In this document: positions 1 through 9,500 of the stretch, piece after piece
How the letters are laid out: the number at the start of each line of letters is the position of its first letter
How positions within the stretch are numbered: position 1 is the first letter of the stretch
DNA from: Nocardia exalbida NBRC 100660
Lineage (GTDB): Bacteria > Actinomycetota > Actinomycetes > Mycobacteriales > Mycobacteriaceae
Assembly: GCF_000308575.1 (NCBI RefSeq)
Contig: NZ_BAFZ01000100.1
Coordinates: forward strand, 1-64,000
DNA: 64,000 nucleotides
Direction: 5' to 3'
The notes under the pieces: generated by a model
Databases searched by the model: none
What the model was told of the DNA's origin: nothing
Seen by the model: only the letters and a program-made list of their open reading frames with translations
Made by a program: the position numbers and the translations under genes

Positions 1-113
1 GCGCGCAGATACCCGAGATCCGCGATCGTCGCGGCCGACACGGCGAAGTTGCTCGCCATGAGCCGCGTCACCATTTCCACTGCCCCCGAATCCACTGTTC
101 CCCTGTCCACCAT
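1..113 (-). CDS. partial CDS, N-terminus of unknown protein running off the left edge
   Basis: An open frame begins with ATG (complement of 111-113) and stays open to the left edge, giving about 37 residues that start MVDRGTVDSGAVEMV. A GGAGA Shine-Dalgarno lies 5 nt upstream of the ATG, which supports this start over the internal GTG and ATG codons. Too little is visible to name a family. It is divergent from the flavodoxin gene at 620, with about 500 bp between them. Confidence 0.55.
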   Translation of the reverse strand, partial: MVDRGTVDSGAVEMVTRLMASNFAVSAATIADLGYLR

Positions 114-574
114 GACTGTCTCCACATCCGTCGATCCACCGGTTTCGATACGTCCGGGGCACCGCGCCGAGCCGCGAGTCCGCCGATGCGAGACATCGGC
201 GAGAGAAGACCGCGCCCGGCGCGGTGACATTCAGAAGTGGGGAAGGGAGCCGAAGCGGGCGCGCGAATTGATCACCTGGAATGCAGACGACTGGTAGACC
301 ATTTCGTATTCACCTCACTCACGGCCGGACGCGCGAAGCGTCATGGATGGAAGCGCTGCACTCGTGCGAGAACTCGAAGGGCACGGGTGGCAACCGCGCA
401 GCCGGACGGTCATCGGCCGGCGAAAAAGTGGTCAGCCCAGAAAACACCGGGCACCCTTACGAATGATGCAACGCGCTGGGGATTCCGTCAATCGTTGCAG
501 CTGGACCGCGTGTGTTCGACCGCCGTCGCCGGTGACGCCCATCCGTGGAAGCCGCAGCGCATCTTCGGCTATAG
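114..574. other. intergenic region, no gene seen
   Basis: About 460 bp between the left-edge gene and the iron-box promoter of the flavodoxin. Several short open frames cross it, but none has a plausible start, codon bias or recognisable product. No repeat or hairpin stands out. Confidence 0.5.
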
Positions 575-593
575 TTAGGGTAGCCTCACCATA
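575..593 (+). promoter_or_regulatory. probable IdeR/DtxR iron box
   Basis: The 19-mer TTAGGGTAGCCTCACCATA matches the IdeR consensus TTAGGTTAGGCTAACCTAA at 14 of 19 positions and lies 27 bp before the flavodoxin start. It predicts repression of the flavodoxin by iron-loaded IdeR. The match was counted by eye and not scored against a matrix. Confidence 0.55.
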
Positions 594-619
594 ATCACGC
601 TGGAGAAAGGGTCGCGCCG

Positions 620-1075
620 GTGCGTGTCGTCATCCTGTTCGGAACCGAGATGGGTACCGCGGAGTCCGCGGCGGACAGCATCGCCGAGGAACTGCGCGGG
701 GCGCACGAGGTCTCGGTGCACGATATGGCGGACTTCGACGTCGAGGATCTGGACGTCCGCGACTTCCACGTCGTCGTGTGCTCGACCTACGGCGACGGCG
801 ACCTGCCGACCGGCGCCGAGCCCTTCGCCGACGCGCTCGACCGCCTCGCGCCGGAATTGAGCGGGCTGCGGTTCGCCGTGTTCGGACTCGGTGACACCGT
901 CTACGGCGATACATTCAACCGCGGCGGCGAGATCATCGCCGAGAAGCTCATCGCCCGCGGTGCCGTCCAGTTGGGCGAACACGCGCGGCACGACGCCTCG
1001 ACCGAGATCCGCGTCCGGGACATGGCTCGGCGATGGGCCGCCGCGCTCGACATTCCCGCGCTGCTCTCGGCCTGA
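620..1075 (+). CDS. flavodoxin-domain electron-transfer protein (MioC-like)
   Basis: A 151-aa single flavodoxin domain that should bind FMN and carry electrons in the cytoplasm. The phosphate loop is FGTEMGTAES near residue 7. The isoalloxazine loops are STYGDGDLPTGAEPF and FGLGDTVYGDTF. The length is that of MioC or the flavodoxin half of sulfite reductase, with no extra domain. The start is GTG with the GGAGAAAGG purine stretch upstream. The iron box just upstream fits the usual use of flavodoxins in place of ferredoxins under iron limitation. The partner reductase or oxidase is not in the window. Confidence 0.8.
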   Translation: MRVVILFGTEMGTAESAADSIAEELRGAHEVSVHDMADFDVEDLDVRDFHVVVCSTYGDGDLPTGAEPFADALDRLAPELSGLRFAVFGLGDTVYGDTFNRGGEIIAEKLIARGAVQLGEHARHDASTEIRVRDMARRWAAALDIPALLSA

Positions 1076-1217
1076 CCGGCGCCGCGCACCGGCCGCGGGT
1101 CACCGAAGTGAGGTCCGGACAAAGCGCCCAGCGCCAGCGCGCAAGGGGCACAGCACCTTAGACTGCTATCAAGCGCGGCACAGCCCGCCGCGCTCGACGA
1201 TCCATGAGGTGACGAAG

Positions 1218-1697
1218 ATGGCAGCCGGAGCGAGCCCCGCCCAACGTCAGCACAACTCGACAGATCATCCCGAGCTGGACGTGCTCCCGGAATGGCCCCT
1301 GGAAACGATCGGCGTGCTGGTGACGACCGACCCCGCGCCGCATGCGATTCCGGTGTCCTGGCCGGTGCGGGCCGGTGACCGGCGAATCCTGCTCAGCCTC
1401 AAGTACGATCGCGGCTCGCTGGCCCGGCTGCGCGACCATCCCGAGGTGGCGCTGCTGATCCTCGGCGGGGGCAACGTGGCGATGTGCGCCCGGGGCACCG
1501 CGCACGTGGTCGCCGAGCAGATGCCCGGCGCCGACGACTACGTCGCCGTCCGCATCGACGTCGACGTGATCGACGACCACCGCCAGTCGGCCTTCGCGGT
1601 CGTGCAAGGCATCCAGCGCACGGTGCTCGACGACGAGAGCGAACTGCGCGCGCTGAAGGACCGGGTGAGCACACTGCGATCCTGGGCCGACCACTAG
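1218..1697 (+). CDS. pyridoxamine 5'-phosphate oxidase-fold protein
   Basis: A 159-aa protein of the split beta-barrel PPOX/FMN-binding superfamily, which in actinobacteria includes many FMN- or F420-dependent reductases. The pattern seen is LPEWPLETIGVLVTTDPAPHAIPVSW at the N-terminus, then LLSLKYDRGSLARLRDHPEVALLIL, the usual strand pair before the cofactor-binding region. The ATG at 1218 is chosen because GAGGTGACGAAG precedes it; upstream sequence in the same frame does not look coding. Substrate and cofactor cannot be told from the sequence. It lies 70 bp upstream of the TerD gene, possibly in the same transcript. Confidence 0.7.
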   Translation: MAAGASPAQRQHNSTDHPELDVLPEWPLETIGVLVTTDPAPHAIPVSWPVRAGDRRILLSLKYDRGSLARLRDHPEVALLILGGGNVAMCARGTAHVVAEQMPGADDYVAVRIDVDVIDDHRQSAFAVVQGIQRTVLDDESELRALKDRVSTLRSWADH

Positions 1698-1767
1698 AAC
1701 CGAAGCAGCCCGACGTTTCCGGGAGCAGAGAGAAGGCGGCACCGGCCGTGCCGCGCGGAAGGGGATC

Positions 1768-2343
1768 ATGAGCGTCACTCTGGCCAAAGGCGGCAACGTC
1801 TCGCTGTCGAAGCAGGCGGCGAATCTCACCAAAGTGTCGGTGGGGCTCGGCTGGGACGTACGCACCACCACCGGCGCCGACTACGACCTCGACGCCAGCG
1901 CGCTGGCCTGCGGACCGAATCTGAAAGTGCTGTCCGATCAGCATTTCATCTTCTACAACAACCTGCGTTCGCCCGATGGGTCCATCGAGCACACCGGCGA
2001 CAACCTCACCGGCGCGGGCGAAGGCGACGACGAGGTGATCAACGTCGACCTCACCGCCGCCCCGCCGGAGATCACCAACATCTTCTTCCCGGTGTCCATC
2101 CACGACGCCGACGCCCGCGGCCAGTCGTTCGGCCAGATCCGCAACGCCTTCATCCGCGTGGTCGACGCGGGCACGGGCGTCGAACTGGCTCGCTACGACC
2201 TCACCGAGGACGCGTCCACCGAGACGGCCATGATCTTCGGCGAGCTGTACCGCCACAACAACGAGTGGAAGTTCCGCGCCATCGGCCAGGGCTACGCCTC
2301 CGGCCTGGCGGGCATCGCCCGCGACTACGGCGTCAACGTCTGA
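1768..2343 (+). CDS. TerD family protein
   Basis: A 191-aa TerD-domain protein, the normal length. TerD proteins bind calcium and occur in tellurite-resistance and stress operons and as paralogues in many actinobacteria. It opens with MSVTLAKGGNVSLSK, then GLGWDVRTTTGADYDLDASA with the acidic calcium-site motif. IHDADARGQSFGQIRNAFIRVVD and ELYRHNNEWKFRAIGQGY are typical later blocks. No terA, terB or terC neighbour is present, so a stress or secretion-related role is more likely than a full ter operon. Confidence 0.9.
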   Translation: MSVTLAKGGNVSLSKQAANLTKVSVGLGWDVRTTTGADYDLDASALACGPNLKVLSDQHFIFYNNLRSPDGSIEHTGDNLTGAGEGDDEVINVDLTAAPPEITNIFFPVSIHDADARGQSFGQIRNAFIRVVDAGTGVELARYDLTEDASTETAMIFGELYRHNNEWKFRAIGQGYASGLAGIARDYGVNV

Positions 2344-2728
2344 CCGCGTTCTCCTTCCACGGCCGCCGCGCCGGGTCTTCCGCTCGACGGTGCGCATAGC
2401 ACCGTTCGTGGAGACTCGTGCGCGCGAGCCGATCTGTCGCGTTCTCGCGGGGCGCTGATACGACGAGGTGCTGACGCTGCGCATCCGCCGGACGCCCGCG
2501 ACGGACACTCACTCATGCCGATGGCGTGCGTTGCCGTTTCCGATATCGACGGCATTATCGCCGCGACCATGTCGACTGATAGCACTTTGCTTTGGCCTGA
2601 AATGTCCAATTCGAGGCCCACTGCCGGTCCCGGTACTCCCACGAATGGTAAGCCAGAGATTTGCAGAGTGGCGCCCAACCGCTCAAGACTGCCGCAGGGG
2701 ACAACATTGGAACGCGTTACATATTGCA
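2344..2728. other. intergenic region, no gene seen
   Basis: Non-coding stretch between terD and the operator-promoter of the GNAT-PKS operon. GC content falls towards the right end, as expected of a promoter. No convincing ORF in either direction. Confidence 0.5.
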
Positions 2729-2781
2729 TACTACCGGCAGGTAGTACTGCGCGCGGATTCATGTAGTCTACTGATCGGTAG
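2729..2781. promoter_or_regulatory. tandem TetR-type operators before the PKS operon
   Basis: Two copies of the same palindrome: CTACCGGCAGGTAG at 2731-2744 (extended to a perfect 7-bp-arm palindrome TACTACC/GGTAGTA at 2729-2746) and CTACTGATCGGTAG at 2768-2781. Both fit CTACYGRYMGGTAG, and their centres are 37 bp apart. They sit in an AT-richer promoter-like stretch 60-110 bp upstream of the GNAT start. The form is that of TetR-family operators, but no TetR gene is adjacent. Confidence 0.6.
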
Positions 2782-2843
2782 CTTCTTTCACAGTGCTGCC
2801 GCGCAGTCCGTAGATGACCGATATGCCATGAGGGACAACAGTT

Positions 2844-3473
2844 TTGAAGCAGGCGAACGGACCGGTCGTGCGTCCGGCGACGCGTGATGATGTGACCGAA
2901 ATGGTGCGCGTACTCAGTGCCGCCTTCGCCCATGACGATCCGATCGAGGACTTCGTCTTCCCGGACGAGCGAGTGCGTCATCGTCGTGCTGCGCGGATGC
3001 TGCGGCTGATGATCGAGTACCGATTCCTGCCCGCGGGCGGCGCTGAGGTTGCCATCGTCGACGACAAGGTAGCCGGAGTGCTGCTTTGGTATCCGGCCGG
3101 ATACCGGAAAGATTTCTGGCGCGAACTCGTCTCGGGGGTTCAGCTGCTGTTCGCGATGGGCACCGCGACGCGACGCGGAGTCGTCGTGGACACCACCATC
3201 GAGCGGGCGGCGCCCGCCGAGCCGAATCTCTGCTGTGTGTACCTCGGGTGTGACCCCGGGGTGCAGCGCAGCGGTATCGGGCGCGCGCTGTTCGGCTCAC
3301 TCGTGGCCAAGGCCGACGCGCAATCGGTTCTGCTGTACGGACTCTGCAAGGACGCCAATGTCGACTACTACCGTGCCTTCGGCCTCGAACCGGTGGCCAA
3401 GACGGTGCTGGGCAAAAATGGTCCGGAAATGAACGTGGTGGCTCGTCGGCCGCCGCGCAACGACGGCGCGTAG
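2844..3473 (+). CDS. GNAT family N-acyltransferase
   Basis: A 209-aa Gcn5-related acyltransferase. Beta-1 is VVRPATRDDVTEMVRVLSAAF. The acetyl-CoA loop is LGCDPGVQRSGIGRALF (R-x-x-G-x-G form), followed by YYRAFGLEPV in the last helix-strand. The TTG start at 2844 is needed to include beta-1; GAGGG lies about 10 nt upstream. The gene is 71 bp before the PKS, on the same strand and behind shared operators, so it is probably the first gene of the PKS-oxoamine synthase operon. Inference: it could N-acylate the amino ketone made by the next two genes. GNAT substrates cannot be read from sequence. Confidence 0.8.
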   Translation: MKQANGPVVRPATRDDVTEMVRVLSAAFAHDDPIEDFVFPDERVRHRRAARMLRLMIEYRFLPAGGAEVAIVDDKVAGVLLWYPAGYRKDFWRELVSGVQLLFAMGTATRRGVVVDTTIERAAPAEPNLCCVYLGCDPGVQRSGIGRALFGSLVAKADAQSVLLYGLCKDANVDYYRAFGLEPVAKTVLGKNGPEMNVVARRPPRNDGA

Positions 3474-3544
3474 CCGGGACCGGCAGCGCGATTCAAATTC
3501 CCATTCTCGTCGGGGAAATTTTCGAGTTCGATCCAGGGAGTGTT

Positions 3545-6500
3545 GTGTCCGACATTGCAATTATCGGTATCGGCTGCAGGTACGCCGGAGGTATCGATTC
3601 CCCCGAATCCTTCTGGGAATTCATCGTCGGAAAAGGCGACGGTGTCATGGATATCCCGGAGAGCCGTTGGGATTACCGGCGCTTCTACGACCCGGATCGC
3701 AGGACACCGGGCCGGATGTACACCAAGCGAGCGGCTTTCATGACCGGTGACCCGTGGGCGTTCGACCCGGACTTCTTCGGCATCTCACCGCGCGAGGCGG
3801 CGGCGATGGACCCGCAGCAGCGCCTCGTGCTGGAGGTCACCTGGGAGGCCTTCGACGACGCCGGTATCGCAGGACGGGTCAGCGGCGCCCCGCTGGGCGT
3901 GTACGCCGGCGCGTTCACCATGGACCAGCTGGGCGTTTCGGTCGGCGGCCCGGCGCTGCCGTTCGTCGACATGCATACCGCGGCCGGCGCCTCCTACACG
4001 ATGATCTCGAACCGGATCGCGTACGCGCTCAACCTGGTCGGCCCCGCCATCACCGTGGACACCGCGTGCTCGTCATCGCTGGTCGCGGTACACCTGGCCT
4101 GCCAAGCCCTGGACAACGGCGACTGCGAGGTCGCCGTCGCGGGTGGGGTGACCGTGCTGGCCGAGCCCGAGCCGTTCGTCTCCATGTGCAAGGGCGGCTT
4201 CCTCGCCGCCGACGGCCGCAGCAAGCCTTTCGACGCCGCCGCCGACGGTTACGGTCGTGGTGAGGGCGCCGGGATGGTGGTGCTGAAGAAGCTGGCCGAC
4301 GCCGAACGCGATGGTGATCGGGTCTACGCGGTGATCAAGGCGACGGGATCCAACCAGGACGGCCGCACCACGGCGATCACGGTACCCAACGCCGACTCGC
4401 AGGAGGCGCTGGCGAAGATGGTGACCCGCCGCGCGGGCATCCGGCCGCACGAGGTCACCTACGTGGAGGCACACGGCACCGGAACCCCGGTCGGAGATCC
4501 CCTGGAGCTACGGGCGATCGGCCGTGCGTATGGCGCCGTCGAGGGCCGCACCACACCGCTGGGTGTCGGCTCGGTCAAGGCCCAGCTCGGCCACACCGAG
4601 GCCGCGTCCGGTATCGCGAGTGTCATCAAGTCGGCGCTGGCCGTGTCCAAACGGACCATCGCACCGCAGGGTTGGCTGGAAACGCCGAATCCGGACATCC
4701 CCTTCGACGAACTCGGGCTCCGGTTGCAGTTGGAGGCCGAGGAAGTCGGCCCGGAGGTCGAGCGGATGACCGTCGCGGTCAACGGATTCGGCTACGGCGG
4801 CACCAACGCGCACGCGATCCTGCAGGAATATCGGCCTTCGATCGCGGCGGAACGTCAGCCGAAACATTTCGGGGTGCTGCCGATCTCAGCGCGCAGCGAG
4901 CAGGCCGCACGGGATCTGGCGCGGGGTTTCGCCGAGCGCGTTGCCGATGGCGCCGATCCGGGCCGCCTCGCCGAGGCCGCCTGGACCCGCCGCAATCACC
5001 ATCTGCTTCGCGCCGGGATACCCTTCGGCGACGACACCGAATTGGTTCGCTCATTGATCGAATTCGCGGGCGGCGCGGGACGGGTGAGCCGGACCGTCGC
5101 TCGCAACGTGCCCGAACCGGTATTCGTGTTCACCGGTATGGGTCCGCAATGGTGGGCGATGGGTCGTGAACTGTTGCAGAACGGTGGCAGTTTCGCCGCG
5201 GAGGCCGAGCGCATCGACGCGGTGTTCCGGGAGATCGCGGGCTGGTCGATCGTCGAGGAACTGCTGCGGCCCGAGGAAGAGTCGCGCGTGACGACGACCG
5301 CTGTGGCGCAGCCCGCGAATTTCCTCGTTCAGGTCTCCCTGTACGCCATGCTGGACGAGCTCGGCATCAAGCCCGCGGCGATCGTCGGTCACAGCGTCGG
5401 CGAGGTGTCGGCCGCCTACGTGACCGGCATGCTGTCGCTGCGCGACGCCCTGCTGGTCAGCTATCACCGCGCCCGGCTACAGGCCACGACCGCCGGATCC
5501 GGCGGGATGCTCGCGGTCGGCCTGGCGCTCGCCGACGTGCGGGAACTGATCGCGGGCGATGGACGGGTGGATGTCGCGGCCGTCAACAGTCCGTCGGCCG
5601 TCACGCTCGCCGGTGACGCCCTCCGCCTGGACGAAATCGCGGAAGCACTCACCGAACAGGGTGTTTTCGCCCGCCGACTACAGGTCGAGGTGCCGTACCA
5701 CAGCCACCTGATGGACCCCATCCTGGACGAGCTGCGCTCCGTACTGAGCGAACTGGAGCTGCGACCGCCGCGCATCCCGCTGTTCTCCACCGTCACCGGT
5801 GCGCGCGTCACCGAACCGGATTGGGATGCCGAGTACTGGTGCGGAAACGTCCGGCAGGCGGTTCGCTTCCACGACGCGATCACCGAACTCGTGCGCGCGG
5901 GCAGCCGGGTGTTCCTCGAAGTCGGCCCACATCCGGTACTCGGCGCCAATATCCGCGAAATCCTCATCGCCGCGGGCGAGACCGGAGCGTCCGTCGCGAC
6001 GCTCAACCGCAAGCAGTCCGATGCCGACAGCATCAGGCAGACCATCGCGGGACTGTACAACGCCGGAGCCCTCGATATCGACGCGCTGTTCGCCGATTCG
6101 GCCTCCCCCACACGGCATATCGATCTGCCTGCCTACCCGTGGCAGCGGACCCATCTGCGCAACGACATCCCGGCATACCAGCGCAAGCGGCACGGCACTC
6201 CCGACGCCTATCCGATGCTGGGCGATCAGGATCCGGACGACGCCTCGACCTGGCGGGTCGAGCTGGGCATCGAATCGCTGCCGTGGCTGGCCGACCATGT
6301 CGTGGGCGGCTCGCGGATCCTGCCCGGTTCGGCCTATCTGGATGCCGCGCTCAGCGCCGCGGCGCTGCGGACCGAGTCGGCGTCCGTGGCGGTCGAAGAC
6401 GTACGTTTCGTCGCACCACTGGTGATCGACGAGGGCGAGACGCCGATCATGGAGTTCGACCTCGAGGAGTCGACCCGGCGCTTCACCATTCGCTCGCGCG

Positions 6501-9500
6501 GCGTAGCGGGTTCGGTGTGGACGATCAATGCCGTCGGACGGCTCGTGGAGGGCGTGTACGAACCGGCCAAGATCGACGTGCCCGATGACGATTCCATGCT
6601 CGAGGTCGATCCCGTCGACTTCTACACCGGCCTCGCGGCGCACGGACTCGATTACGGGCCCACATTCCGCCGCGCGACCTCGATTCGGATCTCCGGCTCC
6701 ACGGTCGTCGGCACCCTGGATGGCACCATCGCCCGCAAGGCGGGGCATCCAGCGCACCCGGCGGTCGTCGATGCGGCGTTGCAGAGCGTGGCCGCACTGC
6801 TCGCGGGCGCGGGCAGCAAGCAGGACGGCGCGATGGTCCCGGTCGCGGTCGGTGCGGTGCGATTGTTCGCTTCGCTGCCCGAGGAGGTCACCGTGGTGGC
6901 TCGGCTGGACACGACGGACGAGCCGACGGCGGACATCGACCTGCTCGACGCCGACCACAACCTGCGCATGCAGATCGTCGGGATGAGGTTCGGATCGATC
7001 GCGCCGCGACCCGGCCCGATGCAGCGGATGATCGACTTCTTCTACGAGGACCGCTGGGAGATGCGCGATCGGATCGACCGCGCCGCACTGCCTGCGACGG
7101 ACGACCTGTTCACCGTGGTCGTCGCGATGGACCGCGCGGCGACGGAGCGGGCCGAGCATATCGTCCGCATCACCGCTCCTGCTGTACCGGGCGAGGTTTC
7201 GCCCCTGATCGTCACGGGTGACCCGTCCCGTGACGATTTGGAAACGGTGGTGACCGAACGGCTTCGGGCCGCTCGGACGCAGCCGGGCGTCGGCCGCCTG
7301 CACCTGGTGGTGGTCGCCGGGTCGAGCTACGACGATATGGACAACCTCTGGACACTGCGGCGGGTTGCCCTGGCCGCGCAACAGTTCCTCGACTCGACCG
7401 CGCAGGACTTCCTCGATAGCTGGCTGGTAGAACAAGGTTCCGACCGGGATGTCCTCGGTGACGACACCTTCTACGCCTCCCTGGTCACCGAGCGCGCCTA
7501 CACCCACCCGGAGGGCGATGCCGCGCCGAATCCGAGCCATGCCGCACTGGCCGGTGCCCGTCGTGCGCTGCTCAATGAGCAGACCCGGCTGCGGTGGCGG
7601 CTGATCGACGTCGAAGCCGACGTCGCCGATGCGGATCTGCGCGCGGAACTGACCATTCCGGGAGCCTTCGTCTTCGACCGCGCCGACGAGGTGTTCCTGC
7701 GCAACGGGTTGCGCTGGACCACCGTGGTGAGCCGGACGTTGCAGGATCGCCTGGACGCCCTGGACGAGGCCGAGCCGCTGACCGATCCGGAAGCCGATTT
7801 CCGGCTGGAGATCCCCAGGACCAAGACCTTCTCGCGGCTGGGCTGGCGGCGTAGCGAGCGGCGGGAGCCCGGTCCGGGTGAAGTCGAGGTGCGCATGGCG
7901 GCCATCGGCCTCAACTACAAGGACTCGCTGCGGGTCATCGGACTGCTCGGTGATCGCGAACTCGGCGACACCTTCTTCGGCACCGCGCCGGGCATGGAGG
8001 GTGACGGGACCGTCGTCCGCGTCGGCCCTGGTGTCACCGGATTCGAGATCGGTGACCAGGTCAGTTTGGCGTGCAAGGGGATGATCGGCCGATTCAACAC
8101 CCTGAGCGCGGATCTGGTCTGGCGCGTCGGCGACGGCTTCGAACCCGGCCGATGCAGCAGTTCGACCTCGTTCGTCGCCGCCGAGTACGCGTTGCTGGAG
8201 CTGGCCCGGCTACAGCCCGGTGAGACGGTGCTCGTGCACGGCGCGGCCGGCGGTGTCGGTTCGGCGGCAGTGCAGATCGCGAAACTCCACGGCGCCACGG
8301 TGATCGGCACCGCCAGCACCGCCGAGCGTCGTGCTTACGTGCTGGAACAAGGTGCGGACCACGCGCTGCACTCGCGGTCGCTGAACTTCGTCGACGACGT
8401 CCTCGAACTCACCGGCGGTCGCGGCGCGGATGTGGTGATCAGCTCCGCGCCCGGCGAGATCGTGGTGCAGAACTTCGCCGCGGTCGCGGAGTTCGGGCGC
8501 ATCATCGAGGTCGGCAAGGCGGACATCTACTTCGGCGGCGTGCTCGAGCTGCGGCACTTCGACAAGAACGTGACGTACTCCTCGTTCGACCTGGACCGGA
8601 TGATGAAGCTGCGGCAGCACAAGGTCTTCGATTTCGTCAAAGCCGTCAACGGAAGGCTCAACGACGGCACCTATCGGCCGCTGCCCTTCGACACGTTCGG
8701 CACTGCCGAGGTGGCCCAGGCGTTCGAGGAAGTGGCGCGATCCACGCGGATCGGCCGCGTCGTGTTGCGCATGGACGAACAGGCGCCACGGGTGCGTCCG
8801 CGCATTCCCGATGTCGTGTTCCACTCCGACGCGCAGTACCTGATCACCGGAGGTTTCGGCGGGTTCGGGCTGGCGATCGGCCGCTGGCTGGTCGGCAAGG
8901 GCGTTCGGCGCCTGACCCTGCTCGGACGCGGCGGCGCGACCACCGAGGAGGCCAGGAAACAACTGGCCGTCTGGGAGCAGCAGGGTGTCGAAGTGACCAC
9001 AGAGCTGGTCGATGTGACCGACCCGGAGGCCGTCGGTGCTGTGATAGCGCGGGCGCACCGGGCCGAGCATCCGCTCAAGGGCATCTTCCACACGGCGGGC
9101 GCGGTAGACGACAAGCGGATCCACGCGATGGATCGCAACAGCCTGGCCAAGGTTTTCCTGCCCAAGCTCGACGGCGCGCGAGCCCTGTACGCCGGAGTCG
9201 TCGCGGCCGGTGCACAGCTCGACCAGTTCGTCCTGTTCTCCTCGGGTAGTGCCATCTTCGGCGGGATCGGCCACTACTCCTACACCGCGGCCAATATCGC
9301 GGTGAACGCGTATGCGCAAGCCCTCGCCCGCGAGGGAGTCAACGCGCTGGCGGTGGGCTGGGGCCATATGGCCGGAGCCGGTATGGCGGCGGCCGACGAG
9401 AATCTCGCGCGCTACCTGGTCAATACGGGTTTCGACACGATCGAAATGGACGAGGGACCGGAATATCTGGAGGAGGCATTGCGACTCGGCGTCACGAGAG

